Shown here: positions 18,365 through 27,211 of the stretch, piece by piece
Position numbering within the stretch: the stretch's first letter is position 1
Layout: every line of letters begins with the position of its first letter
Assembly: GCF_017590215.1 (NCBI RefSeq)
Contig: NZ_JAFFPK010000031.1
Location: forward strand, 1 to 54,094
DNA length: 54,094 nt
Origin: Clostridium sp. CCUG 7971
GTDB taxonomy: Bacteria > Bacillota > Clostridia > Peptostreptococcales > Peptostreptococcaceae
Direction: 5' to 3'
Position numbers and translations under genes: made by a program
Notes under the pieces: generated by a model
Databases searched by the model: none
What the model was told of the DNA's origin: nothing
What the model saw: the letters and a program-made list of their open reading frames with translations, nothing else

Positions 18365-19486
18365 ATGAGAGTCGAAGCCCCTATTAAGGTAGACCGAAAA
18401 ACGAAAAGACTTGCGAAGAGGCTTACAGGTGGAGAAATAGCAGTAATAAATCATATAGATATTGATGAAGTAGCTGCAAATTCTTTAGTAGAAGGTAAAG
18501 TCAAACTTATAATAAATGCATCACAATCTATAAGTGGAAGGTATCCTAATAAAGGACCAGGAATATTGACTGAAAAAAATATCCTTATAGTTGATAATGT
18601 AGGAGAAGAGTTATTTCATGAACTAAAAGAAGGTCAAATAATTGAAGTTATAGATGGAAAGATATATAGAGACGGAGAAGTTTTAGGACAAGGTGAAGTT
18701 TTAGATAAACAAGAAGTATCAATTAAATTAAAAAAAGCGTATGAAAACTTATCTGTTGAACTAGATAGATTTATAGATAATACAATAGATTATGCAAAGA
18801 AAGAAAAAGGATTCATACTAGGAGAGGTTGAAATACCTCATGTTACAACAAACTATGCTAACAGGCATGTGCTAATTGTTGTAAGGGGTCAAGATTACAA
18901 GCAAGACTTAAGTACAATATTATCTTACATAGAAGAAATGAAACCAATACTAGTTGGTGTTGATGGTGGAGCAGATGCACTTTTAGAATTTGGATATACT
19001 CCAGATGTTATAGTTGGAGATATGGATAGTGTAAGTGATGAAGCACTAAAGAAAGCTAATGAAATAATAGTACATGCATATACAGACGGAAGAGCACCAG
19101 GACTTAAAAGAGTACAAGATTTAGGACTAAATGCAATAGTATTTCCAGCACCAGGAACTAGTGAGGATATAGCTATGCTTATAGCGTATGAGTATAAGGC
19201 TGAACTTATAGTTGCTCTTGGAACACATTCTAATATGATTGACTTCTTAGAAAAAGGAAGAAAAGGAATGGCAAGTACATTCTTAGTTAGATTAAAAATA
19301 GGTTCTAAACTTATAGATGCAAAAGGAGTTAATTTACTATACAGAAGTAAATTAAAAATGAAATATATTTGGGCACTTATAGCTACTGCACTATTCCCGA
19401 TATTAGTTCTTATATTGATATTGCCAGGTGCTCAACAATTTATACACTTAATGCAACTTAAGCTTAGATTATTATTACAGATGTAA
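18365..19486 (+). CDS. steA: SteA-like protein with thiamine-pyrophosphokinase-type domain
   Basis: A 373-residue protein of the SteA family, known in actinobacteria as a cytokinetic ring component working with SteB. It has a conserved N-terminal domain (RLAKRLTGGEIAVINHIDID), a TPK-like nucleotide domain with GVDGGADALLEFG and DVIVGDMDSVSD (about residues 200-225), and a C-terminal transmembrane helix (about 340-360). ATG 18365 has CGGAGG at 18351-18356. It heads the envelope cluster and is followed 15 bases later by a SteB-like gene. True function in this lineage is inferred. Confidence 0.85.
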   Translation: MRVEAPIKVDRKTKRLAKRLTGGEIAVINHIDIDEVAANSLVEGKVKLIINASQSISGRYPNKGPGILTEKNILIVDNVGEELFHELKEGQIIEVIDGKIYRDGEVLGQGEVLDKQEVSIKLKKAYENLSVELDRFIDNTIDYAKKEKGFILGEVEIPHVTTNYANRHVLIVVRGQDYKQDLSTILSYIEEMKPILVGVDGGADALLEFGYTPDVIVGDMDSVSDEALKKANEIIVHAYTDGRAPGLKRVQDLGLNAIVFPAPGTSEDIAMLIAYEYKAELIVALGTHSNMIDFLEKGRKGMASTFLVRLKIGSKLIDAKGVNLLYRSKLKMKYIWALIATALFPILVLILILPGAQQFIHLMQLKLRLLLQM

Positions 19487-19501
19487 ATTAGGAGGAAAAA
19501 A

Positions 19502-20377
19502 ATGCATATAAATATGAAATATTATATAGTCACTATAGGTGCTATATTTATAGCTTTAGGAATAGGTATATTAGTTGGATTTAACCTAAACTATGACCAA
19601 GAACTAGGCAAACAACAAGCTGAGATTATAAAGGATTTAGATACTAAATTTGAAAGTTTAAAAAGTAAAAATGATAATTTAGAAAAAACTTTAGCTACCG
19701 TAACTACTGATTACGATAAAGCAATAGAATTTATTAACCAAAATGTAGATAAAGTAATAGTTAGTGAATTACAAGAAAAAAATATAGGTATAATATCAAC
19801 TAATGATAATAATGACTATACAAAAGAAATAGGGGAAACAATAACTAAAGCTAATGGTTCTTTAGCATTTGACATTGTCCTAAAAAATAATATATATAAT
19901 GATACTAAATTAAAGGAAATATCAGAAAAGTTAAATATAGAAATGAAAAGTGAACAAGACCTAATAAACTATATAGTAGAGGCACTAAAAGGTGAAGATG
20001 CTAGTGATAAATTAAGATATCTTCAAGAATTAGGAGTATTAAAAGTAAATGCTTTAAATAGTAACTATATGAATTATGATTCTGTTGTTTTAGCTGGAGG
20101 GAATGACCCTAAAACTGGTAAAGAACAATTTGAAAAAATAGATAAAATATTAATTTCTAAGTTAAAAGAAGAAAATAAGTATATGGTAGGTGTTCAAAAA
20201 TCTGATGCCAAATTTTCAAATATAGAATTATATGCTAAGGATAAAATTACAACTATAGATAATATAAACGAAGGTGTAGGAAAATTATCTTTAGTTATAT
20301 CTTTGAAAGAAGGTAGAACAGGTGAAAACTTTGGAAGATTAGAAGGTTCAGATGCATTAATACCATATAAGAAATAA
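19502..20377 (+). CDS. MctB/SteB-like single-pass membrane protein
   Basis: A 291-residue protein with one N-terminal transmembrane helix (about 7-27), then a coiled coil (about 35-75), then an extracytoplasmic alpha/beta domain. This matches the family named copper transporter MctB, whose actinobacterial member SteB partners SteA. Pairing with the SteA-like gene supports a division or envelope role rather than copper transport. ATG 19502 follows AGGAGG. No Cys or His metal-binding cluster is visible, which argues against metal transport. Confidence 0.78.
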   Translation: MHINMKYYIVTIGAIFIALGIGILVGFNLNYDQELGKQQAEIIKDLDTKFESLKSKNDNLEKTLATVTTDYDKAIEFINQNVDKVIVSELQEKNIGIISTNDNNDYTKEIGETITKANGSLAFDIVLKNNIYNDTKLKEISEKLNIEMKSEQDLINYIVEALKGEDASDKLRYLQELGVLKVNALNSNYMNYDSVVLAGGNDPKTGKEQFEKIDKILISKLKEENKYMVGVQKSDAKFSNIELYAKDKITTIDNINEGVGKLSLVISLKEGRTGENFGRLEGSDALIPYKK

Positions 20378-20394
20378 ATAAAGGAGAGATAAAA

Positions 20395-21087
20395 ATGAAT
20401 CCTTATATAAGTATAATAATACCAGCTTATAACGAAGAAGATAAAATAAAAGATACATTAGAAAGTATAGAAAATATAAAAGAGATAAATGAAGTGATAG
20501 TTGTAGATGATGGTTCTAGTGATAAGACAAGTTTAGTAGCATCGAATGTTAAAGATGATAAAATTAAAGTATTTACACTAGATAAAAATAGAGGTAAAGG
20601 ATACGCACTAAACTATGGACTTAAAATAGCTATGAAAAATGCAGATATTATAGGTTTTTTAGATGGAGACTTAGGAAGTTCATCAAGAGAAGTTGAAAAA
20701 CTTATAACACCTATATTGAATAATGAAGCAGATGTAATAATAGCAAAATTCCCACCTGCTAAGAAAAAGGGTGGATTAGGTTTTGTAAAAGGATTAGCTA
20801 AAGAATCTGTTTTAGAAATGACAGGTAAAGAATTAGATGCAACTTTATCTGGGCAAAGAATTTTCAAAAAAGAAGTTTTAGAAAAATTTGATGAAATACC
20901 ATTTGGATATGGTGTGGAAGTTGGAATGACCATAGATATATTAAAGTATGGATATACAATAAAAGAAGTGCTAGTTAATATGACTCATAGTGAAACTGGA
21001 AGAAACTTAAAAGGATTTATTCATAGAGGAAAGCAGTTCTATCATATTAAGAAAGTTTTAAAGCAAAAAAGAAAAGAATGGAGGTAG
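20395..21087 (+). CDS. glycosyltransferase family 2
   Basis: A 230-residue GT-A glycosyltransferase of the polyprenyl-phosphate sugar transferase type. It has the N-terminal SIIIPAYNEEDKI, VVDDGSSDKT, NRGKGYALN, and the DXD-like GFLDGDLGSS. It lacks C-terminal membrane helices, unlike some dolichol-phosphate mannose synthases. It sits with SteA/SteB-like genes and a WecA/MraY-like enzyme, suggesting one surface glycan or lipid-linked sugar step. The sugar donor cannot be told from sequence. Confidence 0.87.
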   Translation: MNPYISIIIPAYNEEDKIKDTLESIENIKEINEVIVVDDGSSDKTSLVASNVKDDKIKVFTLDKNRGKGYALNYGLKIAMKNADIIGFLDGDLGSSSREVEKLITPILNNEADVIIAKFPPAKKKGGLGFVKGLAKESVLEMTGKELDATLSGQRIFKKEVLEKFDEIPFGYGVEVGMTIDILKYGYTIKEVLVNMTHSETGRNLKGFIHRGKQFYHIKKVLKQKRKEWR

Positions 21088-21091
21088 TATT

Positions 21092-21916
21092 TTGGAAACT
21101 TATATACTTTATACCATTTTATTAATAGTAGGTATAGGCGGCACGTATGCCATAATACCTTTATTTAAAAATTTATTAGTTGATAGCAACGTTGTTAGAC
21201 CAAATTATAAAGGCGATATGATACCTGTAAGTATGGGTATTGTATTTCTTCCAATGGTAGTAATAAATAGTGCAATACTTGTATTTTCAACAACGAATTA
21301 TGAAAATTTATTATACTTATTTATGTATATATTTGGAATGATATGCATGTTTTTTGCAGGGATATTAGATGACATAGTAGGAAACAGAGATGTAAGTGGA
21401 TTAAAAGGTCACTTTAAAAGTCTATTAAAAGGTAGTCTTACTACTGGTGGATTTAAAGCATTATTTGGAGGGTTTATAGGTATTGTAATATCTTTAGGAG
21501 TATCTAAAAGTATAGGAGATTTGATTATAAATACTTTAATAATAGCTTTATCTACAAACTTAATGAATTTACTAGATTTAAGACCAGGAAGAGCTATAAA
21601 GGTATACTTAATTATAATGGTATCAATATTTATAACTTTAACTGGATTTACAAAAGCACTTCCTCTTTTAATACTTCCAAATGTATTAGCGTATTTTGGA
21701 TATGATTTAAAAGCTAAAGCTATGATGGGTGATACTGGATCTAACGTGCTTGGAATATCAATAGGAATACTATTTGTACTTGGATATTCGTTAAAAGTTA
21801 GATTATTATGGTTAGCATTTTTAATTTTTATACATATACTTACAGAAAAATATTCACTAACAAAAATAATTGAAAAAAATAAAGTTTTAAATTTCATAGA
21901 TAAGTTAGGAAGGTAG
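21092..21916 (+). CDS. WecA/MraY-family polyprenyl-phosphate sugar-1-phosphate transferase
   Basis: A 274-residue protein with about eight hydrophobic helices and motifs of the PNPT superfamily: GILDDIVGNRD (catalytic Asp pair), NLLDLRPGRA, and MMGDTGSNVLG. The loop motif NLLDLRPGRA differs from the NLTDGLDGL of MraY, so it is probably not MraY. It should load a sugar phosphate on undecaprenyl phosphate, with substrate unknown. The start is TTG 21092 behind GGAGG. It lies 4 bases after the GT2 gene. Confidence 0.82.
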   Translation: METYILYTILLIVGIGGTYAIIPLFKNLLVDSNVVRPNYKGDMIPVSMGIVFLPMVVINSAILVFSTTNYENLLYLFMYIFGMICMFFAGILDDIVGNRDVSGLKGHFKSLLKGSLTTGGFKALFGGFIGIVISLGVSKSIGDLIINTLIIALSTNLMNLLDLRPGRAIKVYLIIMVSIFITLTGFTKALPLLILPNVLAYFGYDLKAKAMMGDTGSNVLGISIGILFVLGYSLKVRLLWLAFLIFIHILTEKYSLTKIIEKNKVLNFIDKLGR

Positions 21917-21920
21917 TATA

Positions 21921-23018
21921 ATGATAAGTAAAAGAGTAGCAATAGTAGAATCCATAGTTGATAGAACTAATGGACTAGATGATATAAGAGTTAACTTAAA
22001 TGGAGATATTCAAAGAGCCTATAATTACTCTAAGATGACTGGTGAGATAAATATAGGAGATGAAGTTGTTTTAAATACAACAGCAGTGGAACTTAGTTTA
22101 GGAACTGGAGGATACCACTTTGTTATAGCAAATTTAAACAATTTAGAATCCAAATTTACTGAAGGCGGACATATAATGAAATTAAGGTATACTCCATTTC
22201 AAGTAAAAGTTGATTCAGTAGAAGAACAAGAAAGTCCTTATCATGATAAAATTGAAAACTTTTCAAGTTTAGACAATATGCCAGTGGTAGTAGGTACTCT
22301 TCATAGTATGCTAACTCCATTTGTTGCATCATATAAAAAGAATAACCCTAATAAAAAATTAGTGTATATAATGACTGATGGAGCTGCGCTTCCTATATTT
22401 TTAAGCAAAAACGTATATACACTTAAAGAAAAAGGGCTAATAGATAATACAATAACAATAGGAAATGCATTTGGTGCAGATTATGATTGTATAAATATAT
22501 ATACAGCTTTAATTACAGCAAAAGAAGTTTTAAAAGCTGATGCAGTATTTGTAAGTATGGGCCCAGGAATTGCAGGTACAGGAACTAAATATGGATTTAC
22601 AGGTATAGAACAAGGACCTATTTTAGACGCTGCTAAAAAGCTTGGAGGATTCCCAATAGCTATACCTCGAGTAAGTTTTGCAGATAAAAGAGATAGACAC
22701 AGAGGAATATCTCATCATAGTTTGACAGTATTTAAAGATATTGTTAATGTAGAGGTAAACATACCGATAACAACTTATGATGATGAAAAATTAAATCTAA
22801 TAAAAGAACAAATAATAAATAATAAATTAAAAGATAAACATAATGTAGTATATATTAAAAACGATAGCACACAAAATGATTTAAATCATTTTGGACTTAA
22901 AGTTAGAAGTATGGGTAGGAATTACGAACAAGATAAGGAATTTTTTGATGCTGCAAGTAGTGCAGCGTATTACTTAATGGAGGTTTGTGATGAGAGAAGA
23001 AGAAAAGACCATAAGTAG
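21921..23018 (+). CDS. DUF3866 family protein
   Basis: A 365-residue cytoplasmic-looking protein of the DUF3866 family. It has an N-terminal beta-rich region (residues 1-95, DEVVLNTTAVELSLGTGGYH) and an alpha/beta core with VVVGTLHSMLTPF, VYIMTDGAALP, and a glycine-rich VSMGPGIAGTGTKYG. It also has FADKRDRHRGISHHSLT. Function is unknown; the Asp/His-rich block suggests a hydrolase, but this is only inference. Its end overlaps the NUDIX gene. Confidence 0.82.
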   Translation: MISKRVAIVESIVDRTNGLDDIRVNLNGDIQRAYNYSKMTGEINIGDEVVLNTTAVELSLGTGGYHFVIANLNNLESKFTEGGHIMKLRYTPFQVKVDSVEEQESPYHDKIENFSSLDNMPVVVGTLHSMLTPFVASYKKNNPNKKLVYIMTDGAALPIFLSKNVYTLKEKGLIDNTITIGNAFGADYDCINIYTALITAKEVLKADAVFVSMGPGIAGTGTKYGFTGIEQGPILDAAKKLGGFPIAIPRVSFADKRDRHRGISHHSLTVFKDIVNVEVNIPITTYDDEKLNLIKEQIINNKLKDKHNVVYIKNDSTQNDLNHFGLKVRSMGRNYEQDKEFFDAASSAAYYLMEVCDERRRKDHK

Positions 23019-23520
23019 TGATAGAATATATACAGGTAAAGTGATTAGTTTAAAAGTTGATACTGTTGAAATTGAAAAAAAAGGGTATCAAAAAAGAGAA
23101 ATTGTAGAACATGGTGGAGCCGTGGCAATAGTTGCAATAAATGATGAAAATGAGGTTATACTAGTTAAACAATTTAGAAAAGCAATAGAAAAAGTTATAT
23201 GGGAAATTCCTGCAGGAAAATTAGAAATAGGAGAAAATCCTAAAGATTGCGCTATAAGAGAATTAAAAGAAGAGACTGGTTATAGTGCAGAAAATATGAA
23301 GTTAATACATAAATTTTACACATCAGCAGGTTTTTCTAATCAAAAAGTATATGTATTTTTAGCTACAGGACTTACAGCTGGAGATAATAACTTTGATGAT
23401 GATGAAGATCTAGAAGTTCATAAAATAGACTTAGAAGAAGCTTATAATATGATATCTAGAAATGAAATTGAAGATGCAAAAACTTCAATAGGTCTTTTAT
23501 TATCTAAAGAATTAATATAA
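22990..23520 (+). CDS. NUDIX hydrolase, ADP-ribose pyrophosphatase type
   Basis: A 176-residue NUDIX protein. The full Nudix box GX5EX7REUXEEXGU is present, starting at GKLEIGENP and ending RELKEETGYS (about residues 66-90). The upstream VEHGGAVAIVAI and VKQFRKAIEKVIWEIPAGK are typical of the ADP-ribose/NudF group. ATG 22990 with TGGAGG at 22978-22983 is chosen over GTG 22987. It overlaps DUF3866 by 29 bases. The spoIIM leader begins right after its stop. Confidence 0.92.
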   Translation: MREEEKTISSDRIYTGKVISLKVDTVEIEKKGYQKREIVEHGGAVAIVAINDENEVILVKQFRKAIEKVIWEIPAGKLEIGENPKDCAIRELKEETGYSAENMKLIHKFYTSAGFSNQKVYVFLATGLTAGDNNFDDDEDLEVHKIDLEEAYNMISRNEIEDAKTSIGLLLSKELI

Positions 23521-23525
23521 AATGC

Positions 23526-23577
23526 ATAACCTCCTCTTTACTTACATAGTATTTTGTAAGGTAGTAGAGGAGGTTAT
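23526..23577 (+). promoter_or_regulatory. hairpin that hides the spoIIM ribosome-binding site
   Basis: ATAACCTCCTCT (23526-23537) pairs perfectly over 12 bp with AGAGGAGGTTAT (23566-23577), which contains the SD sequence AGGAGG. An inner stem CTTAC/GTAAG (23541-23545 with 23556-23560) closes a 10-base loop. There is no T-tail, so it is not a terminator. An ATG at 23522 immediately after the NUDIX stop could let ribosomes run through and open it. Confidence 0.8.
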
Positions 23578-23581
23578 AAAT

Positions 23582-24187
23582 TTGAGAAAAACATATAGAA
23601 AAGGGAATTTTAGAGAAATAAACGAACAGACAATAGTTGTAGGATTTATATTTATAGTATTTGTGATATTAGGTGCATTTTTAAATAAAATATGGCCAGT
23701 TCATCAAAATAATATAATGGATAATATTAATCCAGTTATAGAATACTATAATTTAAGTTCAGGTACAAAGGATGCAGTAATATCTAATTTAAAGAATGAT
23801 TTTATATTTATGAGTTCTATAAGTATATTTACTTTATTAGTTATAACTTTTCCTATAATACTTATAATATTTATGCTAAAAGGTTTATCAATAGGCTATA
23901 CTATAAATAGTGCTATACTAGCATTAAAGCTAAAAGGTAGTAAGATGATTTTAATAGTTTTACTTAAAAATTTAATTATCATACCAGGTGCAATCATACT
24001 AATATTAATTTCACTTAATTACCTAAAAGAAGTTATTTATGAGTTGAAAAAGGGAAAAAGAGATAATATACTATTTTTAGGAAAAAGATATTTACTAAAT
24101 GCCATAATTGTACTAGCTATAACAGTTAGTTTACAATTAATATTAAATACTATAAGTATTGGTATTATTAAGTTCCTAGTCAGATAA
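23582..24187 (+). CDS. spoIIM: stage II sporulation protein M
   Basis: A 201-residue polytopic membrane protein of the SpoIIM/DUF95 family, with about five hydrophobic helices. SpoIIM recruits the SpoIID-SpoIIP peptidoglycan-degrading machine during engulfment. TTG 23582 (RKTYRKGNFRE) is preferred because AGAGGAGG lies at 23566-23573. A longer reading from ATG 23522 lacks a site and would encode the hairpin region. Its SD is buried in a stable hairpin. xerD starts 10 bases after its end. Confidence 0.9.
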   Translation: MRKTYRKGNFREINEQTIVVGFIFIVFVILGAFLNKIWPVHQNNIMDNINPVIEYYNLSSGTKDAVISNLKNDFIFMSSISIFTLLVITFPIILIIFMLKGLSIGYTINSAILALKLKGSKMILIVLLKNLIIIPGAIILILISLNYLKEVIYELKKGKRDNILFLGKRYLLNAIIVLAITVSLQLILNTISIGIIKFLVR

Positions 24188-24197
24188 GGAGTTTACT

Positions 24198-25073
24198 ATG
24201 GAAGTTATAAAGGAATATATAGCATATATAAAAGATAAAAAAAGATTATCAGATAATACTGTATCATCTTATTTTATAGACATTAAAAAATACTTAGACT
24301 ATCTAAAAGAAAAAACAATAAAATTAAATGATGTAGTAGAAAATGATATTATAGGGTATATAATAAAACTAGAGAAAGACAATATATCAGTGGCAACAAT
24401 ATCAAGAATGATATCTTCAATAAAATCTTTTCATGATTATCTATTTTTAAATCATGTTAGTGAAACTAATCCGGCAAAAAGTATAAAAAAGCCTAAAATA
24501 GAAAAAAGTGATTTAGATATATTGACAGAAGAAGAAATAGAAAGACTATTAAATTTTCCGAAATTAACAACTCCTAAATTAATAAGAGATAAAGCTATAT
24601 TTGAAGTCTTATATGGGACAGGCATAAAGGTATCCGAATTAGTTGAAATGGATATAGATGATGTAGATTTAGAAATAGACTATATATATTGTAATATTAC
24701 TAAAAACCAAAGAGTTATACCTCTTTCTGAAATAACCAAAATATATTTAGAAAAATATATAAAAGAAGCAAGACCAGAGTTAATATTAAAAGGGGAAAAA
24801 GCATTGTTTGTAAGCTCTCTAGGGCAAAGGTTTACAAGACAAGGTCTTTGGAAGCTTATAAAAAAGCATGCTGGCTCTGTTAATATAAATAAAAATATAA
24901 ACCCAAGTATGCTTAGACATTCATTCGCAATTCATTTATTAAATGAAGGAGCAAATATAGCTGTAGTTAGTAAAATATTAGGAAATGCTAACTTATCTAG
25001 TTTACAGTCATACTTAAACCACATAAATAAAAATGTAAGAAGAGAAATAAAAGAAAAACATCCTAGAAAGTAA
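24198..25073 (+). CDS. xerD: XerD-like tyrosine recombinase with degenerate active site
   Basis: A 291-residue protein with a SAM-like core-binding domain (about 1-90) and a C-terminal catalytic fold, in the usual position of xerD (before deoB). Several catalytic positions are changed. The first Arg of GLRVSEL is Lys144 (GIKVSEL), the His of HxLRH is Ser237 (SMLRH), and the His of LGH is Asn263 (LGNANLS). Arg240, the beta-hairpin Lys169 and a Tyr272 in the nucleophile position remain. It may bind dif-like DNA without full recombination, or need a partner recombinase. There is no frameshift, so it is under coding selection. Confidence 0.85.
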   Translation: MEVIKEYIAYIKDKKRLSDNTVSSYFIDIKKYLDYLKEKTIKLNDVVENDIIGYIIKLEKDNISVATISRMISSIKSFHDYLFLNHVSETNPAKSIKKPKIEKSDLDILTEEEIERLLNFPKLTTPKLIRDKAIFEVLYGTGIKVSELVEMDIDDVDLEIDYIYCNITKNQRVIPLSEITKIYLEKYIKEARPELILKGEKALFVSSLGQRFTRQGLWKLIKKHAGSVNINKNINPSMLRHSFAIHLLNEGANIAVVSKILGNANLSSLQSYLNHINKNVRREIKEKHPRK

Positions 25074-25097
25074 ACCATAATAAGGAGGACAAAACAA

Positions 25098-26270
25098 ATG
25101 AGTAGAGTAGTATGGGTTATAATCGACAGTGTAGGAATAGGTGCGCTTCCAGATTCTAAGGAATTTGGCGATATAGGAGTTAATACTTTAGGAAACATAG
25201 TTAAAGAACATAGAGATATAAAAATACCAAACCTAATAAAATTAGGAGTTGGAAATATAGATGGTGTTGACTTTTTAGAAAAAACAGAAAGCCCAATGGG
25301 TATATTCGGTAAGTGTAGTGAGGTATCTCAAGGAAAAGATACAACTACAGGACATTGGGAGATGACAGGAATATTAGTTGAAACACCTTTTAAAACTTTT
25401 GAAAATGGATTCCCTAAAGAAATAATAGATGAATTTGAAAGAAGAACAGGAAGAAAAGTAGTAGCAAATAAACCAGCTTCTGGAACAGCTATATTAGATG
25501 AATATGGAGAACATCAAATGAAAATTGGAGATGTAATAGTATATACTTCAGCTGATAGTGTATTCCAAATAGCTGCCCATGAAGAAATAATACCTTTAGA
25601 TGAATTATATAAAATGTGTGAAATAGCAAGAGAAATAATGATGGGAGATAATGCTGTAGCAAGAATAATAGCAAGACCATATATAGGAACAGGTGTTGGA
25701 AAGTTTGAAAGAACTTCTAATAGACGAGATTATTCATTAAACCCATTTGAACCTACAGTACTTGATAACATTAAAGAAAGTAGTCTTGATGTTATAGCGG
25801 TTGGTAAAATAGAAGATATATTTAATGGACAAGGTATAACTGAAGCTATACACACTAAAGACAATATGCATGGTGTAGATGAAACTATAAACTACATCAA
25901 AAAAGAGAATAATGGATTAATATTTACAAACTTAGTTGATTTTGATTCAAAATATGGACATAGAAGAGATTCTTTAGGATATAGAAAAGCTTTAGAAGAG
26001 TTTGATGCAAGAATACCAGAAATAATAGAATCATTAAATGATGATGATATACTTATAATAAATGCAGACCATGGTAATGACCCAACTTATAAAGGGACAG
26101 ACCATACGAGAGAATATATACCTGTATTAGTTTATGGAAAATCATTAAAGACAGGTGTAAACTTAGGTATAAGAAATAGCTTTGCAGACATAGGAGCAAC
26201 AGTTGCAGATATATTAAATGTTAAGATGCCAAAACATGGTACTAGCTTTAAAGATGAGATGACAAAATAA
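25098..26270 (+). CDS. deoB: phosphopentomutase
   Basis: A 390-residue alkaline-phosphatase-superfamily enzyme that interconverts ribose (deoxyribose) 1- and 5-phosphates in nucleoside salvage. Motifs are IIDSVGIGALPDS at the N-terminus, GKDTTTGHWEMTG (phosphorylated Thr region), and the metal-binding INADHGNDPTYKGTDHTRE. Length is normal. It has AAGGAGG before ATG 25098 and is followed by purine nucleoside phosphorylase 19 bases later. Confidence 0.97.
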   Translation: MSRVVWVIIDSVGIGALPDSKEFGDIGVNTLGNIVKEHRDIKIPNLIKLGVGNIDGVDFLEKTESPMGIFGKCSEVSQGKDTTTGHWEMTGILVETPFKTFENGFPKEIIDEFERRTGRKVVANKPASGTAILDEYGEHQMKIGDVIVYTSADSVFQIAAHEEIIPLDELYKMCEIAREIMMGDNAVARIIARPYIGTGVGKFERTSNRRDYSLNPFEPTVLDNIKESSLDVIAVGKIEDIFNGQGITEAIHTKDNMHGVDETINYIKKENNGLIFTNLVDFDSKYGHRRDSLGYRKALEEFDARIPEIIESLNDDDILIINADHGNDPTYKGTDHTREYIPVLVYGKSLKTGVNLGIRNSFADIGATVADILNVKMPKHGTSFKDEMTK

Positions 26271-26289
26271 TTTGTGGAGGACAAAATTT

Positions 26290-27111
26290 ATGGATAATAT
26301 ATTTGATAGAATACAAGAAAGTGCAGAATTTATAAAATCAAAGAGTAGTGTAAAACCTAAAATAGGACTAATATTAGGGTCGGGATTAGGTGTATTAGGT
26401 GATGAAATACAAAACCCGGTAAAGATTAAATATAATGATATACCAAACTTCCCAGTATCAACAGTAGAAGGGCATGCAGGATGCCTTGTTATAGGAGAAC
26501 TTGAAGGTAAAGAAGTTATAGCTATGCAAGGAAGATTCCATTACTATGAAGGATACACTCAAAAAGAAATAACTTTCCCTGTTAGAGTTATGAAAGCATT
26601 AGGGGTAGAAACTATAATAGTAACTAATGCAGCAGGTGGATCAAATGAAAGCTATAAGCCAGGAGATTTAATGGTTATTAAAGATCATATAAATTTAAGT
26701 GGAAGTAATCCATTATTAGGAAAAAATGATGATAGATTAGGAGTAAGATTCCCTGATATGTCAACAGCTTATAAACCAGAATATATAAACTTAGTTAAAG
26801 AATGTGCAAAAGGATTAAACATGGAAATACAAGAAGGCGTTTATGCATTCTTCAGTGGTCCAACATATGAGACACCAGCAGAAGTTAAAATGGCAAGACT
26901 ATTAGGTGCAGATGCAGTAGGTATGTCGACAGCTCCAGAAGTTATAGTTGCATCTCATTCTAACATGGATGTTATAGGAATATCATGTATAACTAATATG
27001 GCAGCTGGAATACTTGACCAGCCTCTTGATCATGAAGAAGTTATAGAAACTACTCAAAAGGTAAAGGCAGAATTTTTAAGCTTAGTAAAAACTGTAGTTA
27101 ATAAAATATAG
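26290..27111 (+). CDS. punA: purine nucleoside phosphorylase
   Basis: A 273-residue trimeric-type PNP that splits purine (deoxy)nucleosides with phosphate. It has GLILGSGLGVLGDEI, the phosphate-site region GRFHYYEGY, TNAAGGSNESY, FSGPTYETPAEVKM, and a late TNMAAG. ATG 26290 is chosen because GTGGAGGA lies 6-13 bases upstream. With deoB it feeds pentose phosphates to central metabolism. A long hairpin at 27121-27160 separates it from pdp. Confidence 0.95.
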   Translation: MDNIFDRIQESAEFIKSKSSVKPKIGLILGSGLGVLGDEIQNPVKIKYNDIPNFPVSTVEGHAGCLVIGELEGKEVIAMQGRFHYYEGYTQKEITFPVRVMKALGVETIIVTNAAGGSNESYKPGDLMVIKDHINLSGSNPLLGKNDDRLGVRFPDMSTAYKPEYINLVKECAKGLNMEIQEGVYAFFSGPTYETPAEVKMARLLGADAVGMSTAPEVIVASHSNMDVIGISCITNMAAGILDQPLDHEEVIETTQKVKAEFLSLVKTVVNKI

Positions 27112-27120
27112 CTTTATATA

Positions 27121-27160
27121 ATAAGCTTAATGCTAATTTTTAAATTAGTATTAAGCTTAT
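27121..27160 (+). other. large imperfect-free hairpin between punA and pdp
   Basis: ATAAGCTTAAT (27121-27131) pairs with 27150-27160 over 11 bp. After a single G-T pair, CTAATTT/AAATTAG adds 7 bp with a 2-base loop. There is no T-tail, so it is more likely an mRNA processing or partial attenuation element than a full terminator. Confidence 0.65.
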
Positions 27161-27211
27161 TGTGATTAGCCTAAATAATAAATTAATATAAGTGTATTAA
27201 GGAGAATTATT

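Noticed and set aside
19502-20377. Copper transporter function for the MctB-like protein
   Set aside because: No Cys/Met/His metal site is visible and the SteA neighbour favours a SteB-like envelope role.
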